DNA of 29,543 bases, from positions 1 to 29,543 of IMG/VR virus record IMGVR_UViG_3300042445_001030, one strand, 5' to 3'. How positions within the stretch are numbered: the stretch's first letter is position 1; each line of letters starts with the position of its first letter. Positions 15,396 to 24,604 of this stretch are shown in pieces. Source of the DNA: a virus. The notes under the pieces are model-generated. The model saw only the letters and a list, made by a program, of their open reading frames with translations, had not been told where the DNA came from and ran no database searches. A program made the translations under genes and the position numbers.

Positions 15396-16587
15396 TCTTA
15401 TACCAATCTTTTAATTCAGGAAATGTGCTTTCGAAATCTCTGTTTCTAATTTGATCGAAGTTTTTGGTTTCTATTTTAAATTTAGTCTTTAGGCCAGGGT
15501 CGTAGTTTCCGTTGTTAACATAGTTAATAACATTTGCTATCTGCGAATCTAGATATCTTCCGTAGGATTTAGATGAAAGTTTTTTTACTATCTTTGCTTT
15601 TTCTTTATCGTCAAAGATTTGAGAACTGTAATAGTAGGGATTCATGATGTTATAAAAGCTAGGCCAAAAATTTTCTACAGAGAAAATCTTATTTTCAAAC
15701 AGATAATCTAAGAAATCTGTAAGAGTGTACAGATTAAATGCAGAAATCACGGAACTCATTTGTAAATTTAAATTAGGCAATTCTCTTCTTATGGTTTTTA
15801 TGTTATCTTCGATGACTGCCCATTCAGTACCTTCTCTAATGTATTCTGCACGAAGGCCCCAACTATCTAGGCTAGCATATACTTCTACTTGTTTAAACTG
15901 TTTCCAAAGATCAATAACTGATTGATTTTTATATTTGAGGTTGCTTAAATTTGTGTTGTACGTTAGTTTTACATCAGTACGGCCTATTTTAATCAAATGA
16001 TTTAATATATCGTAGTGCTTGTCTGTGAGCAACGGCTCACCACCAGCAAAATAAAACTCTTCTATATTTTCAAAATGCGGAAGAAATTGATAATACAATA
16101 GATCATTGCTGGGGCCGCCTGCGAATATAAACACTTTCTTGTTGTTGCCATTTTGATTATCTTCTGTAGCCCAGCTAGACGAATATGTACTAGAACAACT
16201 GCGACATTTAAAATTACAGATATTACTCCATCTTACATCAAAATATCTCAAAGACATTTCAGCCAACGAACCGTCGGATCTTGTTAGCTTATTGTATCCT
16301 ATGTACTTGTCGAATCGTTTGTTGAAATCTTGTCTTACACTTTTAACACCTCGATCTTCAGATCGATAGCACGACGAGCATTGCGTAGATCGCTGACCTG
16401 TCAACATATTTGTTCGCAATTCTCTGTATTTGTCGTTGTTCCATATTTCTATCAACGAATTTTCTTGCACATTTCCCATGTGGATATGATGTTCTGCTAC
16501 ACAACAAGGCAACACTGATCCGTCGGGATTAGCGTAGATGTGTATCCACGGAAGTACGCAAAAGGTGTTAGACGGTTCTGCAGTCAT
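15388..16587 (-). CDS. radical SAM protein with N-terminal twitch-like Cys module (copy 1)
   Basis: A 399-residue radical SAM protein. The SAM cluster motif is Cys124, Cys128, Cys131 (CNFKCRSC), with FAGGEPLL (180-187) binding SAM. Ahead of it, residues 10-73 carry four conserved cysteines (Cys10, Cys28/29, Cys70, Cys73) in FCVLPWIH...PCC...CSSC, similar to SPASM/twitch auxiliary-cluster domains, which usually follow rather than precede the core. I know such 'twitch domain' radical SAM proteins from marine phages; their substrates are unknown. The C-terminus shares TFPEL-x-x-(W/F)Y with the adjacent copy. Overlaps are 8 and 20 bases. Confidence 0.82.
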   Translation of the reverse strand: MTAEPSNTFCVLPWIHIYANPDGSVLPCCVAEHHIHMGNVQENSLIEIWNNDKYRELRTNMLTGQRSTQCSSCYRSEDRGVKSVRQDFNKRFDKYIGYNKLTRSDGSLAEMSLRYFDVRWSNICNFKCRSCSSTYSSSWATEDNQNGNNKKVFIFAGGPSNDLLYYQFLPHFENIEEFYFAGGEPLLTDKHYDILNHLIKIGRTDVKLTYNTNLSNLKYKNQSVIDLWKQFKQVEVYASLDSWGLRAEYIREGTEWAVIEDNIKTIRRELPNLNLQMSSVISAFNLYTLTDFLDYLFENKIFSVENFWPSFYNIMNPYYYSSQIFDDKEKAKIVKKLSSKSYGRYLDSQIANVINYVNNGNYDPGLKTKFKIETKNFDQIRNRDFESTFPELKDWYKNE

Positions 16588-17932
16588 AATAAAAATTTTC
16601 TAATTCAGGAAATGTCTTTGTAAAATCAGTACCCCGACGACGATCGTATTCTGTAAACCAATTAAAGAAGTCTCTGCGCCCCTCTTTTAATTTTTCCGCA
16701 GTGTAATTTGTTGAATCCATATAATCAACTACTCTTCTAAATTTTTCATATTCGAGTTCTGAAAATCTAGTACGATCTTTATCATCCAAATTATCTTTAA
16801 TAAAAGCTAAATGCTGTTTCATATAAGGCATGAATTCATCCTTGGGCAATATCAGCATATCGTATTGTAATGGTTCTTTGAGATAAGGGGTATCAAATCT
16901 TATCCTCTGCCATTTGTTTTGATCAGTGCCGTTGTACCGTACTCGCCATTCTAAAATTTTATTAAGCAATTTTGTAAAACTAGGAACACTCAAGATATTA
17001 AACGTTATCATAAACGTTATAGGACGATTTGTTTTTGTTAGATAGGTATCTAAATTCTTTTCCCATACTGTTAAATCTAAACCTGTTCGAATATATTCTG
17101 CAGGTTCACCCCAGGTATCTATGCTGCTGAAAATTTTAAAATCTTTAATAGCACCCATGTCTAATAACTTGTTTACTTTTTCTACAAGGCGATCGATTAA
17201 TATTGGTTTGACTCCGAAATTACTATTGATGTTTAATTCTAAATTAGGCAGTGGGTTTTGTTCTAAATCATCTAACAACCGCCAAGTGCTTTTTTGTAGT
17301 AATGGTTCTCCTCCAGTGATACGTAAGATAGTTAAGGTCTTACGAACTTCGGGCCACCAGCGCCACCATGCTTCTACATAGGGGTTAACATCTTCTTCAT
17401 ACACTGTGAACCAATCGATGTCATTACGATGATTCTTGACCATAGTATAAGGCCCGTGATCTTTGATCTCTTTGTGATACGCACTGCTATGTTTAGGGTG
17501 GCAGTATCCGCATTTGAAATTGCATTCGTTTCCAAAACTGATTTCGATGTATTGAGGATTTACAGGAGCTAGCGGATTGGCTTTAATAGCTCCTAGTCGC
17601 TGTTCTGTAAAGATGCTGGCATTACGTTCATGCCTGTCCGATATATACTCTGCCCCCATGGCTTCTATATTCCAACAATAGTTGCAGCCGCTAGGCTTTT
17701 CTCCATTGATCATTGCTGCACGTTCTGATATCTTTTGTTGTGTGTTATGTAGTGCGCTGGGATCTAATGCAATTTCTTCCAGAGGAATCTTATGCGGCGC
17801 TGGATGATAACAACTATGTGTCTCTCCGGTCTGCAAATAGATAGTGGTGTGGTGCCATTTGGCCAAACAAAATGTAGGAGATAGTTCATTCATTATAGGA
17901 ATGAATTTTTGTATTCTTGCTTTATCGTCCAT
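16568..17932 (-). CDS. radical SAM protein with N-terminal twitch-like Cys module (copy 2)
   Basis: A 454-residue paralogue of the neighbouring radical SAM gene. The N-terminal module has Cys22, Cys41, Cys83 and Cys86, with almost the same spacing as copy 1. The core motif is Cys137, Cys141, Cys144 (CNFKCGYC), followed by LRITGGEPLL. Both copies share SSIDTWGEPAEYIR-type (here) and SLDSWGLRAEYIR-type (copy 1) segments and the TFPEL C-terminal motif. The two probably act on related substrates or as a pair. It overlaps copy 1 by 20 bases and the upstream glycosyltransferase by 11. Confidence 0.82.
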   Translation of the reverse strand: MDDKARIQKFIPIMNELSPTFCLAKWHHTTIYLQTGETHSCYHPAPHKIPLEEIALDPSALHNTQQKISERAAMINGEKPSGCNYCWNIEAMGAEYISDRHERNASIFTEQRLGAIKANPLAPVNPQYIEISFGNECNFKCGYCHPKHSSAYHKEIKDHGPYTMVKNHRNDIDWFTVYEEDVNPYVEAWWRWWPEVRKTLTILRITGGEPLLQKSTWRLLDDLEQNPLPNLELNINSNFGVKPILIDRLVEKVNKLLDMGAIKDFKIFSSIDTWGEPAEYIRTGLDLTVWEKNLDTYLTKTNRPITFMITFNILSVPSFTKLLNKILEWRVRYNGTDQNKWQRIRFDTPYLKEPLQYDMLILPKDEFMPYMKQHLAFIKDNLDDKDRTRFSELEYEKFRRVVDYMDSTNYTAEKLKEGRRDFFNWFTEYDRRRGTDFTKTFPELENFYYDCRTV

Positions 17933-18956
17933 TAAACTGATCCTCTAACCATTTAAAATCATTGATCTTCTTTAGTGCTTCTAAGTCAGTTCGATTAGCA
18001 AGTCCATAGTCTCGGCCAGCTTTGGCACCACCTGTGGCATATTCATTACCCACTGAACACCATGTGTCCAAACGTTGTTGTGTTTCAGTATCGTCTTGTC
18101 TATCAATTACTCTACTAGCCAGTTTGCAACATTCCCTAAACGCAGATTTCCAAGTATTGAATGGATCAGTATTAAATGCTGTGATGTTAGATATGCGCTG
18201 AATAGGTTTAAAAAGATTTGAGATACTCGTGGTCATATCTGGTTTGCTTAGATCCATATCTATGGTAAGTTGCCTAGGCAACAGTTTTACTCCGCCATAC
18301 CCGTAGACTAATCCGTTGATAGGATTTAAACTCTGCCATACGTGTACTGTGTTTTTAGTATTGAACTCGTAATAGGGTATCTGATAATCAAAATCAAAGG
18401 TGTTAACTATCTGAGCATCTGCATCCACTACATAGAACATATCGGTTGATGTTTTTTTTGCTGCTTCAATATGAGCTTGATGTATGCCCTGCACTCCGTC
18501 AACTCTAAATAACTTATTCTTTGTGATTTTACTGTAGAGTTTAAGATAGTTAACTTCAGCAAATGATTCTTTATAACTTATAAAGACAATGTCATATTGC
18601 TGTGGAACACTGGCATGTATGTCTATTTCTTTTTTCTTTGTGAAAAATCTATAATCCCATTCTCGTTGTAGTATTCTTGCATTCTTGGGAAATATACATA
18701 CTCCATCGTAGTATTCTCCATTTTTAAAAACGTGTACATATTCCTCGTCCCATTTAGGTACGCGATAATCAAACTCAAAATCTATAACATTTAAATGATC
18801 CCAGACTACCCAAAACATTTTAGTAAACGCTCGAGTTTTTACTTCTTCAAATGTTTTTACGTTTTCTAATTTCTGTGCGTTGGGGAACTTTTCTTTAAAC
18901 GATAACCAGATTTCGTTGTTGATTTCGCTAGAAGAGACTAAAAAAATATCATACAT
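17922..18956 (-). CDS. glycosyltransferase-like protein with a degenerate N-terminal duplicate
   Basis: A 344-residue protein. Residues 119-330 form a GT-A-like domain beginning YDIVFISYKE with a metal-binding VVDADA (Asp178-Asp180) and NPINGLVYGYGGVK. Residues 1-118 look like a weakened copy of the same domain: YDIFLVSSSE at the start, MFWVVWDHLNVIDFEFDYRVP where the DxD strand should be, but no DxD. The second domain is paralogous to the protein of the next gene upstream. Function as a sugar transferase is inferred from the DxD and the context. Confidence 0.68.
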   Translation of the reverse strand: MYDIFLVSSSEINNEIWLSFKEKFPNAQKLENVKTFEEVKTRAFTKMFWVVWDHLNVIDFEFDYRVPKWDEEYVHVFKNGEYYDGVCIFPKNARILQREWDYRFFTKKKEIDIHASVPQQYDIVFISYKESFAEVNYLKLYSKITKNKLFRVDGVQGIHQAHIEAAKKTSTDMFYVVDADAQIVNTFDFDYQIPYYEFNTKNTVHVWQSLNPINGLVYGYGGVKLLPRQLTIDMDLSKPDMTTSISNLFKPIQRISNITAFNTDPFNTWKSAFRECCKLASRVIDRQDDTETQQRLDTWCSVGNEYATGGAKAGRDYGLANRTDLEALKKINDFKWLEDQFNGR

Positions 18957-19860
18957 TTTCAGGCATTCGATAATAGGTCAATCCAAGATTTATAGTTTCG
19001 TCATATAAATCTAATGTATATTTGCTAGTGTCAGGATCTAACCAAGGCCAGTCTAACCCTAGTTCTGTTTTTATTTTGTCTCCAAGATTTTTAATCTCGT
19101 CAATTAGCCCGTCGCCGTTGACTTCTTGATACGGCTTGCCGTATTGATTCCAAATGCTCCTAAGGATCTCGAAGTCTCGAACATCAACATAATTCCACTG
19201 TGTACAATTAGCCATCCATGTTCCTAACCTAGCACCGTACACTGCATACATACCGTTTTCTTCATGCGCACCCACAGTTGACCACATGCGCAGTCGATGG
19301 ATGTTATGCCACCAAATACGTTCTCGAATTTCTTGAGGAGGAACTTTGACCCCGTCAAGTAGTGTCATTTTGACACCTTCACGGAATCCTGCTCGCCATG
19401 CTTGGAACGGTGATCCAGTGATAATGCTTTCACTGTAGACTCTAGGAAAATTACGATAGCCATCTTCCCAACAAAAATCTACCTGCCCTCGATCGCTGTC
19501 TGAGTTTTCGTGAGTCCGCATATTAAGCACAAAATCTTTCTTCCAGATTTTCAATCCACCATTGCCGTATCGTAATCCATTAATGCTATTACGCCCACAC
19601 CACCCATAGACCTGTATTTTAGGATCAGTCATATCAAGTTCAAGATTAAAGAATGCAGGGTCAACGATATTGTCTGCATCAACTGTGATAAACCATTCAG
19701 TCTCACTTAGTTCTGCTGCTGCTTTATGTGCATGGTCGCTGCCCTTGACTCCGTGAACACGTTTAGCCCACGGCACCTTGTTGCATAAATCTGCATAATG
19801 CAAATCTGCGTTAGGTTCATCATAGCTTAAAAAGACTACATCAAATTCTACAATTTTCAT
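18949..19860 (-). CDS. GT-A-like glycosyltransferase
   Basis: A 303-residue protein with FDVVFLSYDEPNAD at residues 6-19, GVKGSDHAHKAAAEL (37-51) and the DxD metal site TVDADN (Asp61, Asp63). A NSINGLRYGNGGLKIW segment matches the NPINGLVYGYGGVK of the downstream paralogue. There is no signal peptide or membrane anchor. It overlaps the neighbours by 8 and 4 bases. The two tandem genes look like a duplication. Confidence 0.7.
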   Translation of the reverse strand: MKIVEFDVVFLSYDEPNADLHYADLCNKVPWAKRVHGVKGSDHAHKAAAELSETEWFITVDADNIVDPAFFNLELDMTDPKIQVYGWCGRNSINGLRYGNGGLKIWKKDFVLNMRTHENSDSDRGQVDFCWEDGYRNFPRVYSESIITGSPFQAWRAGFREGVKMTLLDGVKVPPQEIRERIWWHNIHRLRMWSTVGAHEENGMYAVYGARLGTWMANCTQWNYVDVRDFEILRSIWNQYGKPYQEVNGDGLIDEIKNLGDKIKTELGLDWPWLDPDTSKYTLDLYDETINLGLTYYRMPENV

Positions 19861-20486
19861 TTATGTTCTATAATATAATTTTTAAAAACTCGTCTAGTAT
19901 AAAGACTAAACTTATCAGGCAATTCTAAATTTTTTATCGTTTTGCTTTTACCGCTGAGATCAGAAATTTTTATAGCAAGCATACTGTACAAAATATTAGG
20001 ATCGTTGTATTCTGTTATTAGAAAATTCATAACAGTCTCACCATCCCATAAAACCTTCCGTTTACTTACAGGTTGATATTTCTTAGGCATTTTTTTAGTG
20101 CCATTGAACTCTTCAGTCAGTTCAAATTTCATCGTGCATTTAGATCGATCATAAGTTATGTAGATATCAGGTCTATCAATTTCTGTCCATTGTTTTGAAA
20201 TAACCCTATGCAACACATCATCAATTTTAAATATGTTTTTTACTTCTGTTATTTCTAAAGAATTATTTCTAAAATCCACGAAGCAAGAACTTAATCTAAT
20301 TTTTCCGTTAATTATTAATTCTGCTTTTTCAGAATCAACTGGTATTTTATATTTTTCAGATTCAAATGCATGATTAGGACCAATACTCAACCCTTGCCCA
20401 GATTCTGGATCATATACCATTGCATATTCAACAACTGGAGCAGGATTATTAATTAACCATGTGTCGATGTTTAATTCTTCTTCCAT
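19857..20486 (-). CDS. unknown protein in glycan operon (209 aa)
   Basis: A 209-residue, largely beta-strand protein with no motif I recognise and no membrane segment. Alternating hydrophobic strands (AELIINGKIRLSSCFVDF; IYITYDRSKCTMKFEL) suggest a beta-sandwich. It is embedded between glycosyltransferase genes, overlapping by 4 and 16 bases, so it is part of the pathway or binds its product. Codon use looks like that of its neighbours. Confidence 0.65.
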   Translation of the reverse strand: MEEELNIDTWLINNPAPVVEYAMVYDPESGQGLSIGPNHAFESEKYKIPVDSEKAELIINGKIRLSSCFVDFRNNSLEITEVKNIFKIDDVLHRVISKQWTEIDRPDIYITYDRSKCTMKFELTEEFNGTKKMPKKYQPVSKRKVLWDGETVMNFLITEYNDPNILYSMLAIKISDLSGKSKTIKNLELPDKFSLYTRRVFKNYIIEHK

Positions 20487-21313
20487 GCTATCTCCTCAAA
20501 AATATTAATCATCTCTGTATTAATTTTATCTTTTTCTACATAATGCACAATGTCATGCTGTTGATAATTACCAATTTTTAACTTGGCTTTAGGATTCAAA
20601 TAAAATCCCACATGATCAGACGTTGTATCAGCTGGCCATGGCCAGTTTTGTACCAGCGGTTTCATGTGTACTACCTTAGGAAAACTCAGAGGATATGATA
20701 TGTCATCTGCAACATCTAATATCTTAGCGGCAAGCGCAAAGGATTCGTCTGTGCCTATTTCTTTGGGCTTGTGCTGTGTTAGAAAGGAATTAGCAAACTC
20801 TTTAGGATACTTCATAATATACCTAGCGAGAGTAAAAAATTCTGTGGCTAACTCTGAATCTTTTTTAAAGAAGGTCCAAAAGCTGTAAAGATTAGGTAAA
20901 GCATTTTTAGTAAATGTCTTTCTATATTCATCGCTGGTTATCTGCTCACCTCTGTAGGTATAAGCACAGTTAGCTACGTATAGTTCAGAATTTTCCACAA
21001 AGTAATCTATCCAATGACTGTAATCTCGCATGAACAACATGTCTGTGTCAACACAAACAGTATGTTCAAACGGTGATAGTTGATCCATGAAACTACGACC
21101 ATTCCAGTGTGTTTCTTGATCCCATTCTATTACATAATCAAATACCCACGGAGAGTTAAATCTAGTCAATTGATGTGTGTCATCTATTACCAATGCAACC
21201 TTATCGTATCCTGGTTTCTGTGTGTTCTTAATGCTTAGTGCTAGAGCATAGGCCATCTGTTCATAGTCTATGGTCTCATGATGGCTTACTACAATTAGAT
21301 ATCCAAAGTTCAT
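20471..21313 (-). CDS. GT8-like glycosyltransferase
   Basis: A 280-residue protein with the layout of GT-A/GT8-type transferases: an N-terminal strand FGYLIVVSHHETIDYEQMA split at 3-20, a metal-binding VDTDMLF (Asp89, Asp91) and a late IGTDESFALAAKI segment (residues 185-197), typical of the acceptor side in such enzymes, then VVHMKP. It overlaps neighbours by 16 and 4 bases. Donor and acceptor are unknown. Confidence 0.7.
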   Translation of the reverse strand: MNFGYLIVVSHHETIDYEQMAYALALSIKNTQKPGYDKVALVIDDTHQLTRFNSPWVFDYVIEWDQETHWNGRSFMDQLSPFEHTVCVDTDMLFMRDYSHWIDYFVENSELYVANCAYTYRGEQITSDEYRKTFTKNALPNLYSFWTFFKKDSELATEFFTLARYIMKYPKEFANSFLTQHKPKEIGTDESFALAAKILDVADDISYPLSFPKVVHMKPLVQNWPWPADTTSDHVGFYLNPKAKLKIGNYQQHDIVHYVEKDKINTEMINIFEEIAWKKN

Positions 21314-22173
21314 ATCAACTCCAATAACTTATCAGCATGACGTACTAGGCTCTGTTTATTCATGACATGGATATCTCTTCCCCGGATCACTGCTGTGCAA
21401 TAATCTTCGGTAAGGTTGTGAGAAATTAAGAATGTTAACTTGCCCGTGGAGTCAACATCATACAATATATCTTTGTCTATGGAAGTGAACACAGAAGGCA
21501 AAGTCAAAGATCGATCACTTTCAAATCCTGTCAATATATGTTTGGCTACAGAAAACGCGATGTCATTCCTATATTGTCTAGTGTCAAATCTAAAAAGATC
21601 TCCGTAATATTGATAGTTGTCCCGTACATATTGCACCATATCGAAAAAACTTTTGGCCTGATCATTTTTAGTAAACATCACTGCCGTGGCCCAGAACATG
21701 TGTACTCCGGTATCAGAAATATACCTATCGTGATAGCCTGTTCTCTCTAGACCCACTATGTCATTCATGGAATCTGATATTAGTACATCATCCATGTCCC
21801 AATATTCGTTCAGCCTATCGGAAAAAACAAGGAAATCTGAGTCTATCAGTAGAGTTTTATCGTAGGGTGTTAGATCTAACACACTGGCTCTATTGTTATT
21901 AACAAAAGGCACGATCTTGCTAATCGATGCACCATCATGCAATCTGCGTTTATTTTCAGATTCGGGTTTTTTAATTTCTATTATGTTTTCAAAAACATCT
22001 ACTGCACGTTGATATATCTTGGATTCTTTCATCCACGACACTGTGGTCTTGTCTGTGATAAGACTAACTGGTAGGTTGAGATATTTTTTAGCCAAGCCGC
22101 CAGCAATCACTGCCATCAAGGCGTAGTCAGTGTCTCTATTGTTATGAGCGAATATTACTACACCGCGCTTCAT
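21310..22173 (-). CDS. GT8-like glycosyltransferase (second)
   Basis: A 287-residue GT-A-like protein. The N-terminus GVVIFAHNN and LPVSLITDK match a nucleotide-sugar-binding fold; the metal motif is IDSDFLVF (Asp111, Asp113) and YRNDIAFSVAKHI (about 204-216) corresponds to the ESFALAAKI segment of the next gene, so the two are distant relatives. It overlaps neighbours by 4 bases at each end. Confidence 0.7.
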   Translation of the reverse strand: MKRGVVIFAHNNRDTDYALMAVIAGGLAKKYLNLPVSLITDKTTVSWMKESKIYQRAVDVFENIIEIKKPESENKRRLHDGASISKIVPFVNNNRASVLDLTPYDKTLLIDSDFLVFSDRLNEYWDMDDVLISDSMNDIVGLERTGYHDRYISDTGVHMFWATAVMFTKNDQAKSFFDMVQYVRDNYQYYGDLFRFDTRQYRNDIAFSVAKHILTGFESDRSLTLPSVFTSIDKDILYDVDSTGKLTFLISHNLTEDYCTAVIRGRDIHVMNKQSLVRHADKLLELI

Positions 22174-22520
22174 AGGTCTACCAGTTTCTCAATACTTCTG
22201 CTTTTTTTGAGTTTCTGATATTGTTCAAAATATTCCAAGGTAGCAGAAAAATATCTATCGAGTATCTGATCTCGAAAAGACTGCACATCTTCGATTAGTA
22301 TCGGAGTCTCATTGATGTCAAGTAGCGGAACACCCGACGTCCGTCCTTGATCGATCAGCATTTGAATAAATGTGATCAACTCTCTGTCGATTTTAAAAAT
22401 GCCGCCATTGATACCAAACGTTAAATTGGCATCAGCTTTTTCTTTTAATGTCTTTCTTTGGATTGAAAATGCTTGGCGATAGTTTGAAAAATCCAGAGCT
22501 TTTTTTAATTGCTCTTCCAT
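22170..22520 (-). CDS. conserved late phage protein, first gene of glycan operon
   Basis: A 116-residue protein conserved in marine T4-like phages, with no known role. It is helical at both ends, with a central strand pair (ANLTFGINGGIFKIDREL) and a C-terminal YFEQYQKLKKSRSIEKL helix. The start ATG has a strong AGGAG 7 bases upstream and lies about 22 bases from the predicted start of a late transcript. Its position beside the fibre genes suggests a tail-related job, but this is only positional. Confidence 0.72.
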   Translation of the reverse strand: MEEQLKKALDFSNYRQAFSIQRKTLKEKADANLTFGINGGIFKIDRELITFIQMLIDQGRTSGVPLLDINETPILIEDVQSFRDQILDRYFSATLEYFEQYQKLKKSRSIEKLVDL

Positions 22521-22539
22521 AAAATTCTCCTGATTAACA

Positions 22540-22561
22540 TAGCACTTTATTTATAGTGCTA
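22540..22561 (-). repeat. inverted repeat around the late promoter
   Basis: Bases 22540-22546 are complementary to 22555-22561 (7 bp, 8-base spacer), so the repeat surrounds the TATAAATA element. No T run follows on the - strand, so it is a poor terminator. It could be a weak attenuator for read-through from the adhesin genes, or chance. Confidence 0.45.
22548..22555 (-). promoter_or_regulatory. T4-type late promoter of the glycan operon
   Basis: A perfect TATAAATA on the - strand, 28 bases before the ATG at 22520 and in one of the very few gaps of this strand. No other late element is seen between here and 9328, so it probably drives all 13 downstream genes. Confidence 0.8.
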
Positions 22562-22577
22562 GGTTTCCACGAGAAAA

Positions 22578-24596
22578 TTAACTGCCAGTTATAGTTCCAA
22601 TTGAGATGCTAGGGGAAGCTACTGTGAAGTTTCCTAGTCCTGCGCCCGAGGGCTGCATGGTTCCAGTGGCTTCTAATGTCTCAACGAATACATCCAATAT
22701 ACCGTCTACGGCATCCGGGCCGGCTGATATACCAGTATGATCGTCAAACAATTGGACGTATAGTTCTAAGGTAGTAGCAGTTCCTCCGCTATTGTTAGCC
22801 ACTGCGGGAGTACGTGCAGACAATATATAATTGTTGGCAGCATACGAATTGGTACTTTGAGCTCTGTACCATTCTTGGAAAATTGTGGTGCATCTGTAAA
22901 AATTCTTGCCGTCTAATGTGCCTGTGCCTTGTACTGGAATAAATCCACCAAATGCCTGTTGGCCAGCTGTGCTTAACACACTCTGCCAGGAGTTATTTTG
23001 TGAGGTTCCCGAACTGCCGGCAAATATGGATTGAATTCGTATTTCGCCGCCGGAGTTGAAAAAGGATCGAGCTGCTGCTGCTGAAGCGAAACTCACAGTA
23101 ATGATACAATTTAATTGGTTAACAAAACTTCCTGTTCTTCTTTGAGAACCTTTGCTAACTGTAATGAATTGTCCAACTGCAGGACGCTTGCCTCGAGCTG
23201 CTGTTATGGCATTGGCGTAAGAATCATATTGCACGAACGGATATGCAGAAACTCCTGCTCTTATGATATCATTTTCTAAAATTGTTACTAACCCTGGAGT
23301 AGTTCCGTAGATGTGTGTCCAAGCATTGATGATATCAAATTTTAAACGATTCCATTCAGAGATACCAATCTTCTGCCCCAATGATACTGCCGAACTGTAT
23401 ATGGACTGTCCGTACCCAGAATTTGAAGATCCCGATCCTAGCACAGCAACGATCTTGTCTCTGATATTATTATAATTTTGGATCTGTATAGTGGTATCCG
23501 TAATACTAGCAGGAGCAGCTCTAGAAAAATCTCCAATTAAAAATGAACATGTGGCCAATCCGTTGACCAAAGAAACTGTAACTTCCTCGTTGCCTTCGGT
23601 GGCAGAATCAGATGCCAGTGTTATGGTAGTAGTAGCTACTCCGTTGAATCCGCCGTCTGAACTTGACACTGTGAAATTACCGCTAGTAGATGCAGGTGTA
23701 AAATCAGCTGCTGACACACCAACACCAGAAACTGTAAAAGGAATCACTGCGCCATTTGTTACGCCGGTTGTTCTTAATGTTAATGTTATAGAATTAGTTT
23801 CTGCTTCGCCTGGAGTTGGAGTGATCTTGTATGTAGGGTCCCAGTATCGTATGATAACAATACCGTTTCCGCCATTTCCGCCTGGCCCTGGGGAGGATCC
23901 AAATCCACCACTACCTCCTCCGCCTCCACCAGTATTTGGAACACCAGAGACTCCGCCGTTGGAAGCTACTCCGCCAGCCCCCCCGCCGCCGGCTCCACCA
24001 GAAGCCGAACCTATACCTATACTGCCTATTGTGGTAACACGAGTAGCTCCTCCTCCGCCACCACCGCCATAATACGTAGAATTCCAAGGCAATAGATAAC
24101 CGTTTCCGCCAGCGCCTGGATAATCTCCCGCATTCCTTCCAACCTGTCCAGGAGAAGATAGTGATCCCGAAACTAATCCGGCGCCGCCGCCGCCGCCACC
24201 TTGATATCGATCAACGCCATCTCCTGGACTTTGAACTCCGGAATAAAATCCAGAACCGCCTGCAACCGATCCGCTCGCTCCTCCAGCAATACCACTGATA
24301 CCAAGAGTTTGACCATTACTTCCGCTACCGGCAGTTAATGTGCCAAATACTGTGCTAGTTCCAGAAGCCCCAGAACTTGCAATACCACCGGATCCAACTG
24401 TAACTGATATACTGGAACCAGCAGTTGTTAAATAATTAGTAGTTAGTAGTATCTGTCCACCGCCACCACCGCCAGACATAGCGGCAGAGCCGCCCGCACC
24501 GCCACCGCCAACAAGAAATAACTCGTTTATGAGATATACTCCGTTAGGAACAGTCCATGTGGTTGATGAAGTAAACGTTACTGTATTAAGTGGCAT
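22578..24596 (-). CDS. glycine-rich tail fibre/adhesin
   Basis: A 672-residue virion adhesin candidate. The N-terminus (1-30) is a strand-rich TVTFTSSTTWTVP cap followed by a glycine-rich region to about residue 250, with many GGGGGG runs. Residues about 255-355 look like a Calx-beta-type repeat (SATEGNEEVTVSL). From about 365 to the end the protein is paralogous to the whole of the upstream gene (NYNNIRDKIVAVLGSGS; FFNSGGEIRI; SQNNSW). Such polyglycine platforms are known in T4-like adhesins that recognise receptors. No signal peptide; assembly is in the virion. Tightly coupled to the gene before (8-base gap). Confidence 0.8.
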   Translation of the reverse strand: MPLNTVTFTSSTTWTVPNGVYLINELFLVGGGGAGGSAAMSGGGGGGQILLTTNYLTTAGSSISVTVGSGGIASSGASGTSTVFGTLTAGSGSNGQTLGISGIAGGASGSVAGGSGFYSGVQSPGDGVDRYQGGGGGGAGLVSGSLSSPGQVGRNAGDYPGAGGNGYLLPWNSTYYGGGGGGGATRVTTIGSIGIGSASGGAGGGGAGGVASNGGVSGVPNTGGGGGGSGGFGSSPGPGGNGGNGIVIIRYWDPTYKITPTPGEAETNSITLTLRTTGVTNGAVIPFTVSGVGVSAADFTPASTSGNFTVSSSDGGFNGVATTTITLASDSATEGNEEVTVSLVNGLATCSFLIGDFSRAAPASITDTTIQIQNYNNIRDKIVAVLGSGSSNSGYGQSIYSSAVSLGQKIGISEWNRLKFDIINAWTHIYGTTPGLVTILENDIIRAGVSAYPFVQYDSYANAITAARGKRPAVGQFITVSKGSQRRTGSFVNQLNCIITVSFASAAAARSFFNSGGEIRIQSIFAGSSGTSQNNSWQSVLSTAGQQAFGGFIPVQGTGTLDGKNFYRCTTIFQEWYRAQSTNSYAANNYILSARTPAVANNSGGTATTLELYVQLFDDHTGISAGPDAVDGILDVFVETLEATGTMQPSGAGLGNFTVASPSISIGTITGS

Positions 24597-24604
24597 ATGA
24601 CTAC

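Noticed and set aside
23491-24072. 193-residue proline-rich open frame on the + strand
   Set aside because: It is the antisense of the glycine-rich adhesin; the Pro runs are the complement of Gly codons. No ribosome binding site or promoter supports it.
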